Translations under genes and position numbers: made by a program
Part shown: piece by piece, positions 1-6,806 of the stretch
How positions within the stretch are numbered: the stretch's first letter is position 1
Layout of the letters: each line of letters starts with the position of its first letter
Notes under the pieces: model-generated
What the model saw: the letters and a program-made list of their open reading frames with translations, nothing else
What the model was told of the DNA's origin: nothing
Database searches by the model: none
Assembly (NCBI GenBank): GCA_964531215.1
Contig: CAZHFK010000029.1
Coordinates: 1-14,025 of the forward strand
Length of the DNA stretch: 14,025 nt
Direction of reading: 5' to 3'
Source: WJKP01 sp964531215
GTDB taxonomy: Bacteria; Patescibacteriota; Patescibacteriia; CAIXNZ01

Positions 1-71
1 AGCTTTTTTACCACTTTTTTGGATCATTAGCTATCACACTGTTTGACACAGAGCCGATTTTTAACTACTTT

Positions 72-115
72 TTGACATTTGGGGTCTTTTTATATAAACT
101 AAAATAATTTATAAT
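72..115 (+). promoter_or_regulatory. Candidate rel promoter(s)
   Basis: A perfect TTGACA lies at 72-77. A 17-nt spacer gives TAAACT (95-100) and a 15-nt spacer gives the better TATAAA (93-98) as -10. A separate perfect TATAAT at 110-115 ends 6 nt before the rel ATG. If it is used, the mRNA would start at or next to the ATG and be leaderless, but its -35 region (TTTTTA) is poor. No Shine-Dalgarno sequence precedes the ATG. Another TTGACA occurs at 43-48 with only a weak -10 downstream. Confidence 0.5.
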
Positions 116-121
116 ATAAAT

Positions 122-1591
122 ATGCCAGAAGATATTAATAAAAAATTTAAAATACTGGAAAAAACTGTCAAACAATATCATCCCAAGGCTGACTTTGATT
201 TGCTTAGGCTGGCTTTTGATTTTGCCGTAGAGGCGCATAAAGGCAAAAAAAGAATGTCTGGTGAAGATTATATTTATCATCCTTTGGCTACAGCTCAAAC
301 TTTGGCTGAAATGAAAATGAGCCTGCCGATTGTTATTGCCGGACTTTTACATGACGTTCCGGAAGATACTAATTTTACATTGGATGATATTAAAAAAAAT
401 TTTGGTAATGATATTGCCTCTTTGGTTAATGGTGTAACCAAATTAGGAACAATTAAATATCGTGGTATTGAAAGATATATTGAAAATTTAAGAAAAATGT
501 TTTTAGCTATTGCCAAAGATCTTAGAGTTGTTTTAATTAAATTTGCCGACCGCTTGCATAATTTAAAAACACTTTATGCCTTACCGCGCAATAAACAAAT
601 TCGCATAGCCTCAGAAGTTTTGGAAATTTATGCTCCAATTGCTAACCGCCTTGGTATGTACGAAATGAAAGGGCAACTGGAAGCTGAGGCTTTTAAATAT
701 CTTTATCCTAAAGAATATAATTGGTTAAAACAATTAATTGAAGAACAAAGTAAACGTAAAGAAAAGTATCTAAATAAAGTAATCGCTTTTGTCAAAAAAA
801 GATTACAAGAAGAAAATGTTGATTTTATTGAAGTTAAAGGCAGGATTAAACAATTTTACAGTTTATATAAAAAATTATTACGCCATGATAAAGATATTAA
901 CCGAGTCTATGATTTTATTGCCATTAGAATTATTGTTAAAGATATTGCGGCCTGTTATTCGGTTTTGGGAATAATTCATAAAATAATGAAACCTTTAAAG
1001 GGGCGAATTAAAGACTATATTTCACAGCCCAAGCCCAATGGCTATTCTTCTTTACATACCACCGTATTTACTCCTGACGGTGAAATTATTGAAGTACAAA
1101 TTCGTACCGAAGAAATGGAAGAAGAAGCCGAATATGGTATCGCGGCTCATTGGTATTATGATGAAAAGGGTTCATTTAAAAAACCGCGGCAAACCAAATG
1201 GATAGATGAATTAACTGAATGGCAAAAAGAATTATCAGCTAATCAAAAATTTTTAGAAAAACTTAAAATTGATGTTTTTCAGGACAGAATTTTTGTTTTT
1301 ACACCTAATGGCGATGTTATTGATTTACCAGCCGGCGCAACACCTGTTGATTTTGCCTATAATGTACATACTGATGTAGGCAATCAATGTGCTGGCGTCT
1401 TAATTAATAATCAAATAGCAACTCTTGATAAAAAATTAAAAAGTGGCGATGTAGTTCAAGTTTTAACTGACAAAAACAGAAAATTCCCCAATGCTGACTG
1501 GTTAAAATTCGTTAAAACTTCAATCGCTAAAAATAAAATAAAAAGTTCCCTTAGCAAGAGAACTTTAATTGATAAATTTCTTAAAAAATAA
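122..1591 (+). CDS. rel: Bifunctional (p)ppGpp synthetase/hydrolase, Rel/SpoT family, lacking ACT domain
   Basis: Makes and degrades the stringent-response alarmone (p)ppGpp. The hydrolase HD domain covers about residues 25-200, with metal ligands His53, His77-Asp78 and Asp143 (in ADRLHN) visible. The synthetase domain spans about 235-350, with the RIKD motif at 295-298, the following G-Y-S-S-L-H-T segment and the catalytic Glu324 in EVQIRT. RIKD matches the RXKD signature of bifunctional Rel/SpoT enzymes rather than the EXDD of synthetase-only RelA. A TGS domain follows at about 388-450. At 489 aa the protein ends just after TGS, so the helical, zinc-finger and ACT regions of the usual 700+ aa enzymes are absent. 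The reading frame is intact and ends in a normal stop, so this looks like a naturally short form. It converges on the next gene with one base between stop codons. The ATG follows AT-rich promoter DNA with no ribosome binding site. Confidence 0.95.
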   Translation: MPEDINKKFKILEKTVKQYHPKADFDLLRLAFDFAVEAHKGKKRMSGEDYIYHPLATAQTLAEMKMSLPIVIAGLLHDVPEDTNFTLDDIKKNFGNDIASLVNGVTKLGTIKYRGIERYIENLRKMFLAIAKDLRVVLIKFADRLHNLKTLYALPRNKQIRIASEVLEIYAPIANRLGMYEMKGQLEAEAFKYLYPKEYNWLKQLIEEQSKRKEKYLNKVIAFVKKRLQEENVDFIEVKGRIKQFYSLYKKLLRHDKDINRVYDFIAIRIIVKDIAACYSVLGIIHKIMKPLKGRIKDYISQPKPNGYSSLHTTVFTPDGEIIEVQIRTEEMEEEAEYGIAAHWYYDEKGSFKKPRQTKWIDELTEWQKELSANQKFLEKLKIDVFQDRIFVFTPNGDVIDLPAGATPVDFAYNVHTDVGNQCAGVLINNQIATLDKKLKSGDVVQVLTDKNRKFPNADWLKFVKTSIAKNKIKSSLSKRTLIDKFLKK

Positions 1592-1592
1592 A

Positions 1593-3719
1593 TTATTGCA
1601 ATTCTTCAAGCATTGCCCCAACTTCTTCATCGCTTGGGTTAAATTCCAAATATTTATTTAAAATTGTTTTGGCTTGTTCAACTTTATCTTGATTAAGATA
1701 AAGCTTTTTTAAACTTAAAACTATTAACTTTTGGCTGGGATCTAATTTGTAAGCTTTTTCTATGTAGTTCATGGCCTTTTCTGGTTCGCCTAATTCTTGC
1801 CAATAAAGTCCCAGATTATAATAAGCTAAAACATAGTCATTTTTTAATTCAATACTCTTTTCTAAATCTGTTTGGATTTTTTTTAACAAGCTCTGAATTT
1901 GATTATTTTCTAAATCTTGACCATTAGCTTTAATTAATAAATATTTATTAAAATTTAATAAAGCTCTATCAATATATAATTCTGGATTATGGGGATCTAG
2001 TTCAATTAACTTTTTATTAATAGCTTCTTCTGAGTCTAAAGACTTAACCCCCAAATCGTCCAATAAACCTATATTTTGTTTTAATTCAATATAATAATCA
2101 ACTCTTTTGGTTTCTTTTTTGAGCGCCAAACTTAAATTTTCAAAAACTTTTTCTCTTAAACTTATTTCATCATATTCCTGTTCATTCTCAGCTAAAAAAA
2201 TATTTTTATTAATTAATAAATTAACCGATTTTAAATTATAATCATAATAATCAGGATTATATTTTAAGACGCCTTGTAAATAATCTTCAGCCTGTTCAAA
2301 ATCCTGTAAATTTGAATAATTTTTAATCAATACTTTTTCCATATAAACTTCGGCTGCTAAAATTCTTATACCGGAATAAACAAAAATTAAAATTATTATC
2401 AGGCAAATATAAACAAATAAATTAATTACATTTTTATTCGCCAATAAATTGGCAGGTGCAGATTTTTTTAAAAATGCTGCAATTAAAGCTATAAACAAAA
2501 CAAATAAATAAATGATAATAAAATCAAAATTATTTAAAAAAGCCCAAATAATAAAACTGGCAATAATTACGCCTAAACCGGCCAATATTAAAAATTCCTT
2601 ATAATTAACATCGTCAAAAATCTTTATTTGCCTAAAATAAATAAATAATTTTTTATATAATATGAATATAATAATAATGCCAAATAATACGCCCAAAACA
2701 CCCAGATTATTAAAATTCTCCAAAATAAAATTAGAATTTTTCTCAAAACCAAGCTGCCAATAACTGGTAACATTAAAATCTATGGGTTTATATTTATAAA
2801 AACTATAACTAAAATTTTGCGGTCCTACTCCCAATAGCAAATTTTCAGAAAGACTGGCTTTGGTTATTTGCCAACCAAAAGAAATTGGCAAATCAAATTG
2901 TTGAGGACTAATTAAACCGGTAAAATTGCTGACCGGTAAAATTAAGACTAAAACCGATAAAAATAATAATAAGGTTAAGGCAACTACTAATTTATTTGAA
3001 AAATAATTTGATTTAAAAGATAACAAAAATATAAATAAAAAAATACTAATTGCTAAAAGTAATAAAAGATATTGATTATCAATTAAAAAAATAATTATTA
3101 AAAAAAAGACCATTAAAATAATATTGAAAATTTTGGCTATTTTTTTTGTACTGATTAAATATAAAAGTCCACTTAAAATAAAAGCCAAAATTAATAAAAA
3201 GTAAAAAACATTAATTGACACGGCCGAAATCAAAAATTGAAAATTCAAACCCCAAACAGACAAGACTTTAATTAAACTGATTATAAAAACTACAAAAATT
3301 ACGGTATAAAAAATGATTTTAAGCTGATTTAAATTATTAATAAACAGTGAAACTAAAAAATAAAATAAAACCAAAAATAAAACCGTTAAAAAAGAATTGC
3401 TCATATTCAAATCAAATCCCCAAAAGCTATTATATTTATCTATACTAAAAATACTGGAAAATAAATATACTAATAAAAATAAAAGTAAAGGACTATCTAA
3501 AAATCGCATTCTCCAATTAACTTTTTTAGTTAAATAAACTTTGATTAACCATAAAATTATACCTAAAATAACCAATAAATAAAATAAGATAACTTTAGAA
3601 AATTCCAAAAAATTATCTGATAAGGGAATAAAAAAAAGCGGAATTAAAAAAACTCCTCCATAAATTGTCAATCTTATTAATTTTTCAAAAAAAAGTTCTT
3701 TAAAATCTTTTATGCCCAT
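1593..3719 (-). CDS. Polytopic membrane protein: O-antigen ligase/polymerase-like region plus C-terminal TPRs
   Basis: A 708-aa protein. Residues 12-455 hold about 10-12 hydrophobic segments. The larger extracytoplasmic stretch, about 264-340, carries the Wzy/WaaL-type pattern LGVGPQNF (296-303) followed by KNSNFILENFNNLGVLG (327-343). This resembles the Wzy_C family, which polymerises or ligates lipid-linked glycans outside the membrane. The C-terminal 240 residues are soluble, with tetratricopeptide-like repeats at about 472-490 and clear ones at 616-700, including LAYYNLGLYWQELGEPEKAM. Membrane glycan ligase plus TPR is a recurring bacterial architecture. The gene starts 37 bp after parB on the same strand, so it is probably cotranscribed with parAB, although no functional link is obvious. 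Glycan ligase is inferred from fold pattern only. A polymerase, or an unrelated TPR membrane protein, remains possible. No ribosome binding site is visible before the ATG. Confidence 0.75.
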   Translation of the reverse strand: MGIKDFKELFFEKLIRLTIYGGVFLIPLFFIPLSDNFLEFSKVILFYLLVILGIILWLIKVYLTKKVNWRMRFLDSPLLLFLLVYLFSSIFSIDKYNSFWGFDLNMSNSFLTVLFLVLFYFLVSLFINNLNQLKIIFYTVIFVVFIISLIKVLSVWGLNFQFLISAVSINVFYFLLILAFILSGLLYLISTKKIAKIFNIILMVFFLIIIFLIDNQYLLLLLAISIFLFIFLLSFKSNYFSNKLVVALTLLLFLSVLVLILPVSNFTGLISPQQFDLPISFGWQITKASLSENLLLGVGPQNFSYSFYKYKPIDFNVTSYWQLGFEKNSNFILENFNNLGVLGVLFGIIIIFILYKKLFIYFRQIKIFDDVNYKEFLILAGLGVIIASFIIWAFLNNFDFIIIYLFVLFIALIAAFLKKSAPANLLANKNVINLFVYICLIIILIFVYSGIRILAAEVYMEKVLIKNYSNLQDFEQAEDYLQGVLKYNPDYYDYNLKSVNLLINKNIFLAENEQEYDEISLREKVFENLSLALKKETKRVDYYIELKQNIGLLDDLGVKSLDSEEAINKKLIELDPHNPELYIDRALLNFNKYLLIKANGQDLENNQIQSLLKKIQTDLEKSIELKNDYVLAYYNLGLYWQELGEPEKAMNYIEKAYKLDPSQKLIVLSLKKLYLNQDKVEQAKTILNKYLEFNPSDEEVGAMLEELQ

Positions 3720-3756
3720 AAAAAAAGCTTTAAATCATATCAATAAATAAGGATTA

Positions 3757-4623
3757 TCATGACTTAATCAATTTTTTATAAATTTGAGTTAAATCATTAT
3801 CAGAATTATAAGAAATTATTATTTCTCCACGCTTGCCTTTTCTTTTAATTACTACCTTATACCCCAAAACTTGTCTTAAGGTTTCCTCTTTTTCTAATAA
3901 GACGGGGTCGCTACTCAAAGTTCTTGTATGACTTTTAATTTTAACTTTTTGAGCTTGAGATTCGGCCTGGCGAACAGTCATTTGATTACGCGTTATTTTT
4001 TTTAGAAATTCCAATTGCTCTTTAGCGGTCGGCAAAACAGCAATAGCTCGAGCATGACCTTCGGTTATTTTTTCATCCAAAATTGCCTTTTGTATTTCTT
4101 CTGGTAAATTTAATAATCTTAAAGTATTGGCAATTGTTGATCTTTTCTTGCCTATTTTTTTAGCTATATCTTCTTGTTTCAAATTAAATTCATTAAGCAA
4201 CCTTTTATAAGACAGGGCTTCTTCAATTGCATTTAAATTTTTACGCTGAACATTTTCTATTAAAGCTAATTCTAACTTTTGCTGTTCTTCGGCCTCACGT
4301 ACAATTGCGGGGACTTTTTTAAAATTTAAAATCTGCGCCGAACGCAGTCGTCTTTCCCCTGCAATTAATTGATAATTATCTTTATCAAGCTCGGTAACGA
4401 TTAACGGCTGAATAATACCGTAAGCCTTAATTGAATTGGTCAAATCTTCCAGCTCTGAATGATCAAATCTTTTACGTGGTTGATGAGGATTAACTTGTAT
4501 TTTATCAATATTAATTTCCAAAACTTGATTTTTATTATCAAGCTTATTAATTTGCTCATTGGAAAATTTAGTCTTAATTGGTTTTTGCGGGATTAAAGAA
4601 TCCAAACCTTTACCTAGTGACAT
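3757..4623 (-). CDS. parB: Chromosome-partitioning protein ParB (CTPase clamp)
   Basis: DNA- and CTP-binding partition protein that loads at parS sites near the origin and stimulates ParA. The N-terminus MSLGKGLDSLIP is the typical ParA-interacting segment. The ParB/Srx nucleotide-binding domain runs about 35-130 and contains the GERRLR motif (89-94) and ENVQR (123-127). A helix-turn-helix lies at about 147-170 (the EDIAKKIGKKRSTIANTLRLL region), and a C-terminal dimerisation domain at about 240-288. The 288-aa length is normal for the family. It starts 17 bp downstream of parA and is surely cotranscribed with it. It ends in TGA followed at once by in-frame TAA, which shows UGA works as a stop here. 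No good parS palindrome was found in this window. Confidence 0.96.
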   Translation of the reverse strand: MSLGKGLDSLIPQKPIKTKFSNEQINKLDNKNQVLEINIDKIQVNPHQPRKRFDHSELEDLTNSIKAYGIIQPLIVTELDKDNYQLIAGERRLRSAQILNFKKVPAIVREAEEQQKLELALIENVQRKNLNAIEEALSYKRLLNEFNLKQEDIAKKIGKKRSTIANTLRLLNLPEEIQKAILDEKITEGHARAIAVLPTAKEQLEFLKKITRNQMTVRQAESQAQKVKIKSHTRTLSSDPVLLEKEETLRQVLGYKVVIKRKGKRGEIIISYNSDNDLTQIYKKLIKS

Positions 4624-4640
4624 AAAATTTAAAATTATAA

Positions 4641-5411
4641 TTATTTAAAGCTGGTTAAATCAATTATTTCCTTAGCCAATCTCTCATAAGCCTTAGCGCC
4701 TTTTGATTTTGGATCATAATCCAAAATAGTTTTACCATAACTTGGAGACTCGGTTAGCCGTATATTGCGCGGTATCACTGAACGGAAAATACGATTAGGG
4801 AAATATTGATAAAGTTGCTGTAATATTTCATTTGATAAATTATTTCTTTTATCATACATGGTAATAATCGCGCCTAAAATTTGCAAATCCGGTTTAAGGT
4901 TCTGCTGAATTAAATTAATGGTATTAATCAACTGACCCAGACCTTCAAGCGCATAATACTCTGATTGAACAGGAATTAATATTTTTTCAGCTGCCACCAA
5001 ACTATTTAAAGTCAAAAGCCCCAAAGAAGGCGGGCAATCTATTATAATATAATCATAATCGTTTCTGGCTTCCAATAAAGCATTATATAAACGAAATTCT
5101 CTTTTTTCCAAATTAACTAATTCAACATTGGCACCGGCTAAATTTAAAGTAGCCGGAGCAAGCTTATAGCCAGTTAAATGGGTATTTAGAATTACTTCGC
5201 TCAAATTAGCTCTGTCAATCAAAGTTTCATAAATACCTTTGTTTAATTTATTATAATCAATTCCCAAACCACTTGTTGCATTGGCTTGCGGGTCCAAATC
5301 AACCAATAAAACAAATTTACCCAAACGAGCTAAATAAGCAGCTAAATTAATAGCCGTAGTAGTTTTGCCAACTCCTCCTTTTTGATTGACAATTGAAATT
5401 ATTTGTCCCAT
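4641..5411 (-). CDS. parA: Chromosome-partitioning ATPase ParA/Soj
   Basis: Deviant-Walker-type ATPase that binds nucleoid DNA when ATP-bound and moves ParB-parS complexes. The deviant Walker A KGGVGKTT is at residues 11-18, the Walker A' segment VDLDPQ at 37-42 (Asp38, Asp40), and Walker B IIIDCPP at 122-128 (Asp125). The 256-aa length and the absence of an N-terminal DNA-binding extension are typical of chromosomal ParA/Soj proteins rather than large plasmid type Ia forms. It heads a probable parA-parB-membrane protein operon and is transcribed divergently from the tRNA-Leu gene. The ATG is preceded by AT-only sequence with no Shine-Dalgarno. A TTTACA-17-TAAAAT promoter lies upstream. Confidence 0.97.
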   Translation of the reverse strand: MGQIISIVNQKGGVGKTTTAINLAAYLARLGKFVLLVDLDPQANATSGLGIDYNKLNKGIYETLIDRANLSEVILNTHLTGYKLAPATLNLAGANVELVNLEKREFRLYNALLEARNDYDYIIIDCPPSLGLLTLNSLVAAEKILIPVQSEYYALEGLGQLINTINLIQQNLKPDLQILGAIITMYDKRNNLSNEILQQLYQYFPNRIFRSVIPRNIRLTESPSYGKTILDYDPKSKGAKAYERLAKEIIDLTSFK

Positions 5412-5438
5412 ATAATTTATATATATAAATTTAACTTT

Positions 5439-5467
5439 ATTTTACAGTAAATATTTAGTTTTGTAAA
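5439..5467 (-). promoter_or_regulatory. Promoter of parA operon
   Basis: On the minus strand, TTTACA (plus 5462-5467) and TAAAAT (plus 5439-5444) are separated by exactly 17 nt, giving 5/6 matches at each box. The predicted start is about 20 nt above the parA ATG. An inverted repeat TTTAC-A-GTAAA (5441-5451) overlaps the -10 and could be an operator, but in AT-rich DNA it may be chance. Confidence 0.6.
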
Positions 5468-5468
5468 A

Positions 5469-5497
5469 TTGACAAATTTATAAAAATAAGCTACAAT
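5469..5497 (+). promoter_or_regulatory. Promoter of tRNA-Leu
   Basis: Consensus -35 TTGACA (5469-5474), a 17-nt spacer, then -10 TACAAT (5492-5497; 5/6). The predicted start is near 5504, a few bases before the mature tRNA 5' end at 5511. It sits back-to-back with the parA promoter, and the two -35 boxes are only one base apart. Confidence 0.8.
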
Positions 5498-5510
5498 AAG
5501 ACATATTTAT

Positions 5511-5593
5511 GCCGAAGTGGCGAAACTGGTAGACGCGCACGACTCAAAATCGTGTGAGCTTTGCTCATGCGGGTTCGACTCCCGCCTTCGGCA
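5511..5593 (+). tRNA. tRNA-Leu (anticodon CAA)
   Basis: Folds as a class II tRNA of 83 nt. The acceptor stem is GCCGAAG with CTTCGGC, the anticodon stem CACGA/TCGTG closes the loop CTCAAAA (anticodon CAA, reads UUG), and the long variable arm is TGAGC-TTT-GCTCA. The T arm is GCGGG-TTCGACT-CCCGC, and discriminator A73 is as expected for Leu. CCA is not encoded (the next bases are CTTG), so it must be added after transcription. Confidence 0.97.
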
Positions 5594-5643
5594 CTTGCTA
5601 AAATAATTATTTTTAGTTAAAATTTTAACATTCATTATCGCTT

Positions 5644-5767
5644 AATGTTAATTTCAGCAGAGTAGCTCCCGCCTACGCTTACTTTATTAGAGCTTCGGCA
5701 GACAGACAGTTGATTCTAAAATTTAAAATATTCAGAACAACTTTCGCTACTCATAATTTTCAACATT
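5644..5767. repeat. Nested fold-back spacer with GC-rich core between two tRNA genes
   Basis: The 190-bp spacer between the tRNAs holds nested inverted repeats: AATGTT (5644-5649) with AACATT (5762-5767), GAGTAGC (5660-5666) with GCTACTC (5746-5752), and AGTTGATTCT (5708-5717) with AGAACAACT (5734-5742; one bulge). Inside is a GC-rich island (about 5656-5709) quite unlike the flanking AT-rich DNA. A further 8-bp pair TTAACATT/AATGTTAA (5625-5632, 5644-5651) lies just after tRNA-Leu. No ORF is seen. It could be a decayed MITE-like repeat, a processing structure in a tRNA transcript, or both. Confidence 0.5.
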
Positions 5768-5783
5768 CAAAAAAATTAAATAC

Positions 5784-5857
5784 GGCAGGGTAGCTCAGTT
5801 GGTTAGAGCACGGGACTCATAAGCCCGAGGTCGTGGGTTCGATCCCCACCCCTGCTA
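5784..5857 (+). tRNA. tRNA-Met (anticodon CAU), probably elongator
   Basis: A 74-nt cloverleaf. Acceptor GGCAGGG pairs with CCCTGCT (G1-U72 wobble). The D arm is GCTC/GAGC, the anticodon loop CTCATAA gives CAU, and the T arm is GTGGG-TTCGATC-CCCAC, with A73. The G-U first pair is common in Gram-positive elongator tRNA-Met and excludes the initiator C1-A72 mismatch. A31 opposes G39 in the anticodon stem. A tRNA-Ile2 with a lysidine-modified CAU anticodon cannot be fully ruled out. No CCA is encoded. No strong promoter of its own is visible, so it may be read from the tRNA-Leu promoter. Confidence 0.93.
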
Positions 5858-5877
5858 CAAATATGTAATTATACATT

Positions 5878-6330
5878 ATGTTTTTAACAGTTCACGCACC
5901 TACGGGAATCATTATCGGTCAATACATATCAAACCCTATATTGGCCTTTATTATTGGTTTTATTTTTCATTACATACTTGATATGATTCCTCATGGAGAT
6001 ACTAAGATTGATTCAAAATATAAAAACCCTATTCATATTGGTACTGCCGCTCTCTTTGATTTTATACTCCTTTTTCTTGTATTGATTTTATTATTTTTTT
6101 CAAACGTAAACTTATTTAAACCAAGTATTATAACCGGTATGATCGGCGCGATGCTACCTGACATCCTACAAGGTTTTTATTATATATACCGCAGAAAATT
6201 CTTTAAAAAAATGCAAAATATTCATATTTTTTTTCATGATGCTATTTCTAAAAAATATGAGATGAATTTTGTCCCGGGGATTATCTTTCAACTTATCATT
6301 TTAATTATTTTAATCTTTATTATTATCTAA
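5878..6330 (+). CDS. Small membrane protein with conserved His/Asp motifs (tandem paralogue 1)
   Basis: A 150-aa protein I cannot name. Hydrophobic segments are at about residues 8-37, 55-75, 83-103 and 132-150. It shares a fixed set of polar residues with the next protein: His6, His31, Asp35 and His39-Gly40-Asp41 (in HYILDMIPHGD), Asp61, Pro94-Asp95, and His116-x3-His120-Asp121. Conserved His and Asp residues next to membrane helices suggest metal binding and possibly a membrane hydrolase, reminiscent of YdjM/DUF457-type proteins, but this is inference only. It starts 20 bp after tRNA-Met and has no Shine-Dalgarno. Its stop and the next ATG are one base apart, so the two are co-translated neighbours. 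Confidence 0.85.
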   Translation: MFLTVHAPTGIIIGQYISNPILAFIIGFIFHYILDMIPHGDTKIDSKYKNPIHIGTAALFDFILLFLVLILLFFSNVNLFKPSIITGMIGAMLPDILQGFYYIYRRKFFKKMQNIHIFFHDAISKKYEMNFVPGIIFQLIILIILIFIII

Positions 6331-6331
6331 T

Positions 6332-6790
6332 ATGCTGCTTTCAGTTCACGCTACGGTTGGCGCTATTATTGGCGAACAAGTCAACACTCCTTTGCTGGCC
6401 TTTATTTTAGGTTTTATTTCTCATTTTATTTTAGATATTATTCCTCATGGTGACGAAGAATTAATTAAAGCCTACCGTAATGATTTTAAAAATCGTGGCA
6501 TGCTTTATTTAATTATTTTTGATTTAATTTCAACTGCTGTTTTGTTATTTTTATTATTCTTTTTTCAACAAATTAGTTTTAGTTATACTGTAATCTGGGG
6601 GATTATCGGCGGTGTTATACCTGATTTTATGGTTGCTATACACGAAATAAGCCATAAACATTTTTGCCGCACACATAAAGTACATTATTGGACTCATGAT
6701 AAATTATGCCTTACTCTAAATTGGACTATGCCTTTAAAATTGGGCTTGCTTTTACAAATTTTAATAATAACATTATTGATTCTAAGATAA
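6332..6790 (+). CDS. Small membrane protein with conserved His/Asp motifs (tandem paralogue 2)
   Basis: A 152-aa paralogue of the preceding protein. The first 41 residues align without gaps, sharing the H-A start, TPLLAFILGFISH and LDIIPHGD, with His6, His31, Asp35, His39 and Asp41 at identical positions. Asp64, Pro97-Asp98 and His118-x3-His122-Asp123 match the partner further on. It has extra His residues (104, 108, 110, 115) and Cys112 around the last motif, which the first copy lacks. Three or four membrane segments are likely. Both copies have intact frames, so both are probably functional, perhaps as a heteromer or with diverged specificity. The function is unknown. The gene converges on the glycosyltransferase gene with a 16-bp gap and no clear terminator hairpin. 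Confidence 0.85.
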   Translation: MLLSVHATVGAIIGEQVNTPLLAFILGFISHFILDIIPHGDEELIKAYRNDFKNRGMLYLIIFDLISTAVLLFLLFFFQQISFSYTVIWGIIGGVIPDFMVAIHEISHKHFCRTHKVHYWTHDKLCLTLNWTMPLKLGLLLQILIITLLILR

Positions 6791-6806
6791 TTTATTTATA
6801 AAAACA

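Noticed and set aside
5657..5700. Possible tRNA pseudogene resembling tRNA-Met
   Set aside because: Only about 12 bases match the tRNA 5' region. No anticodon or T arm follows.
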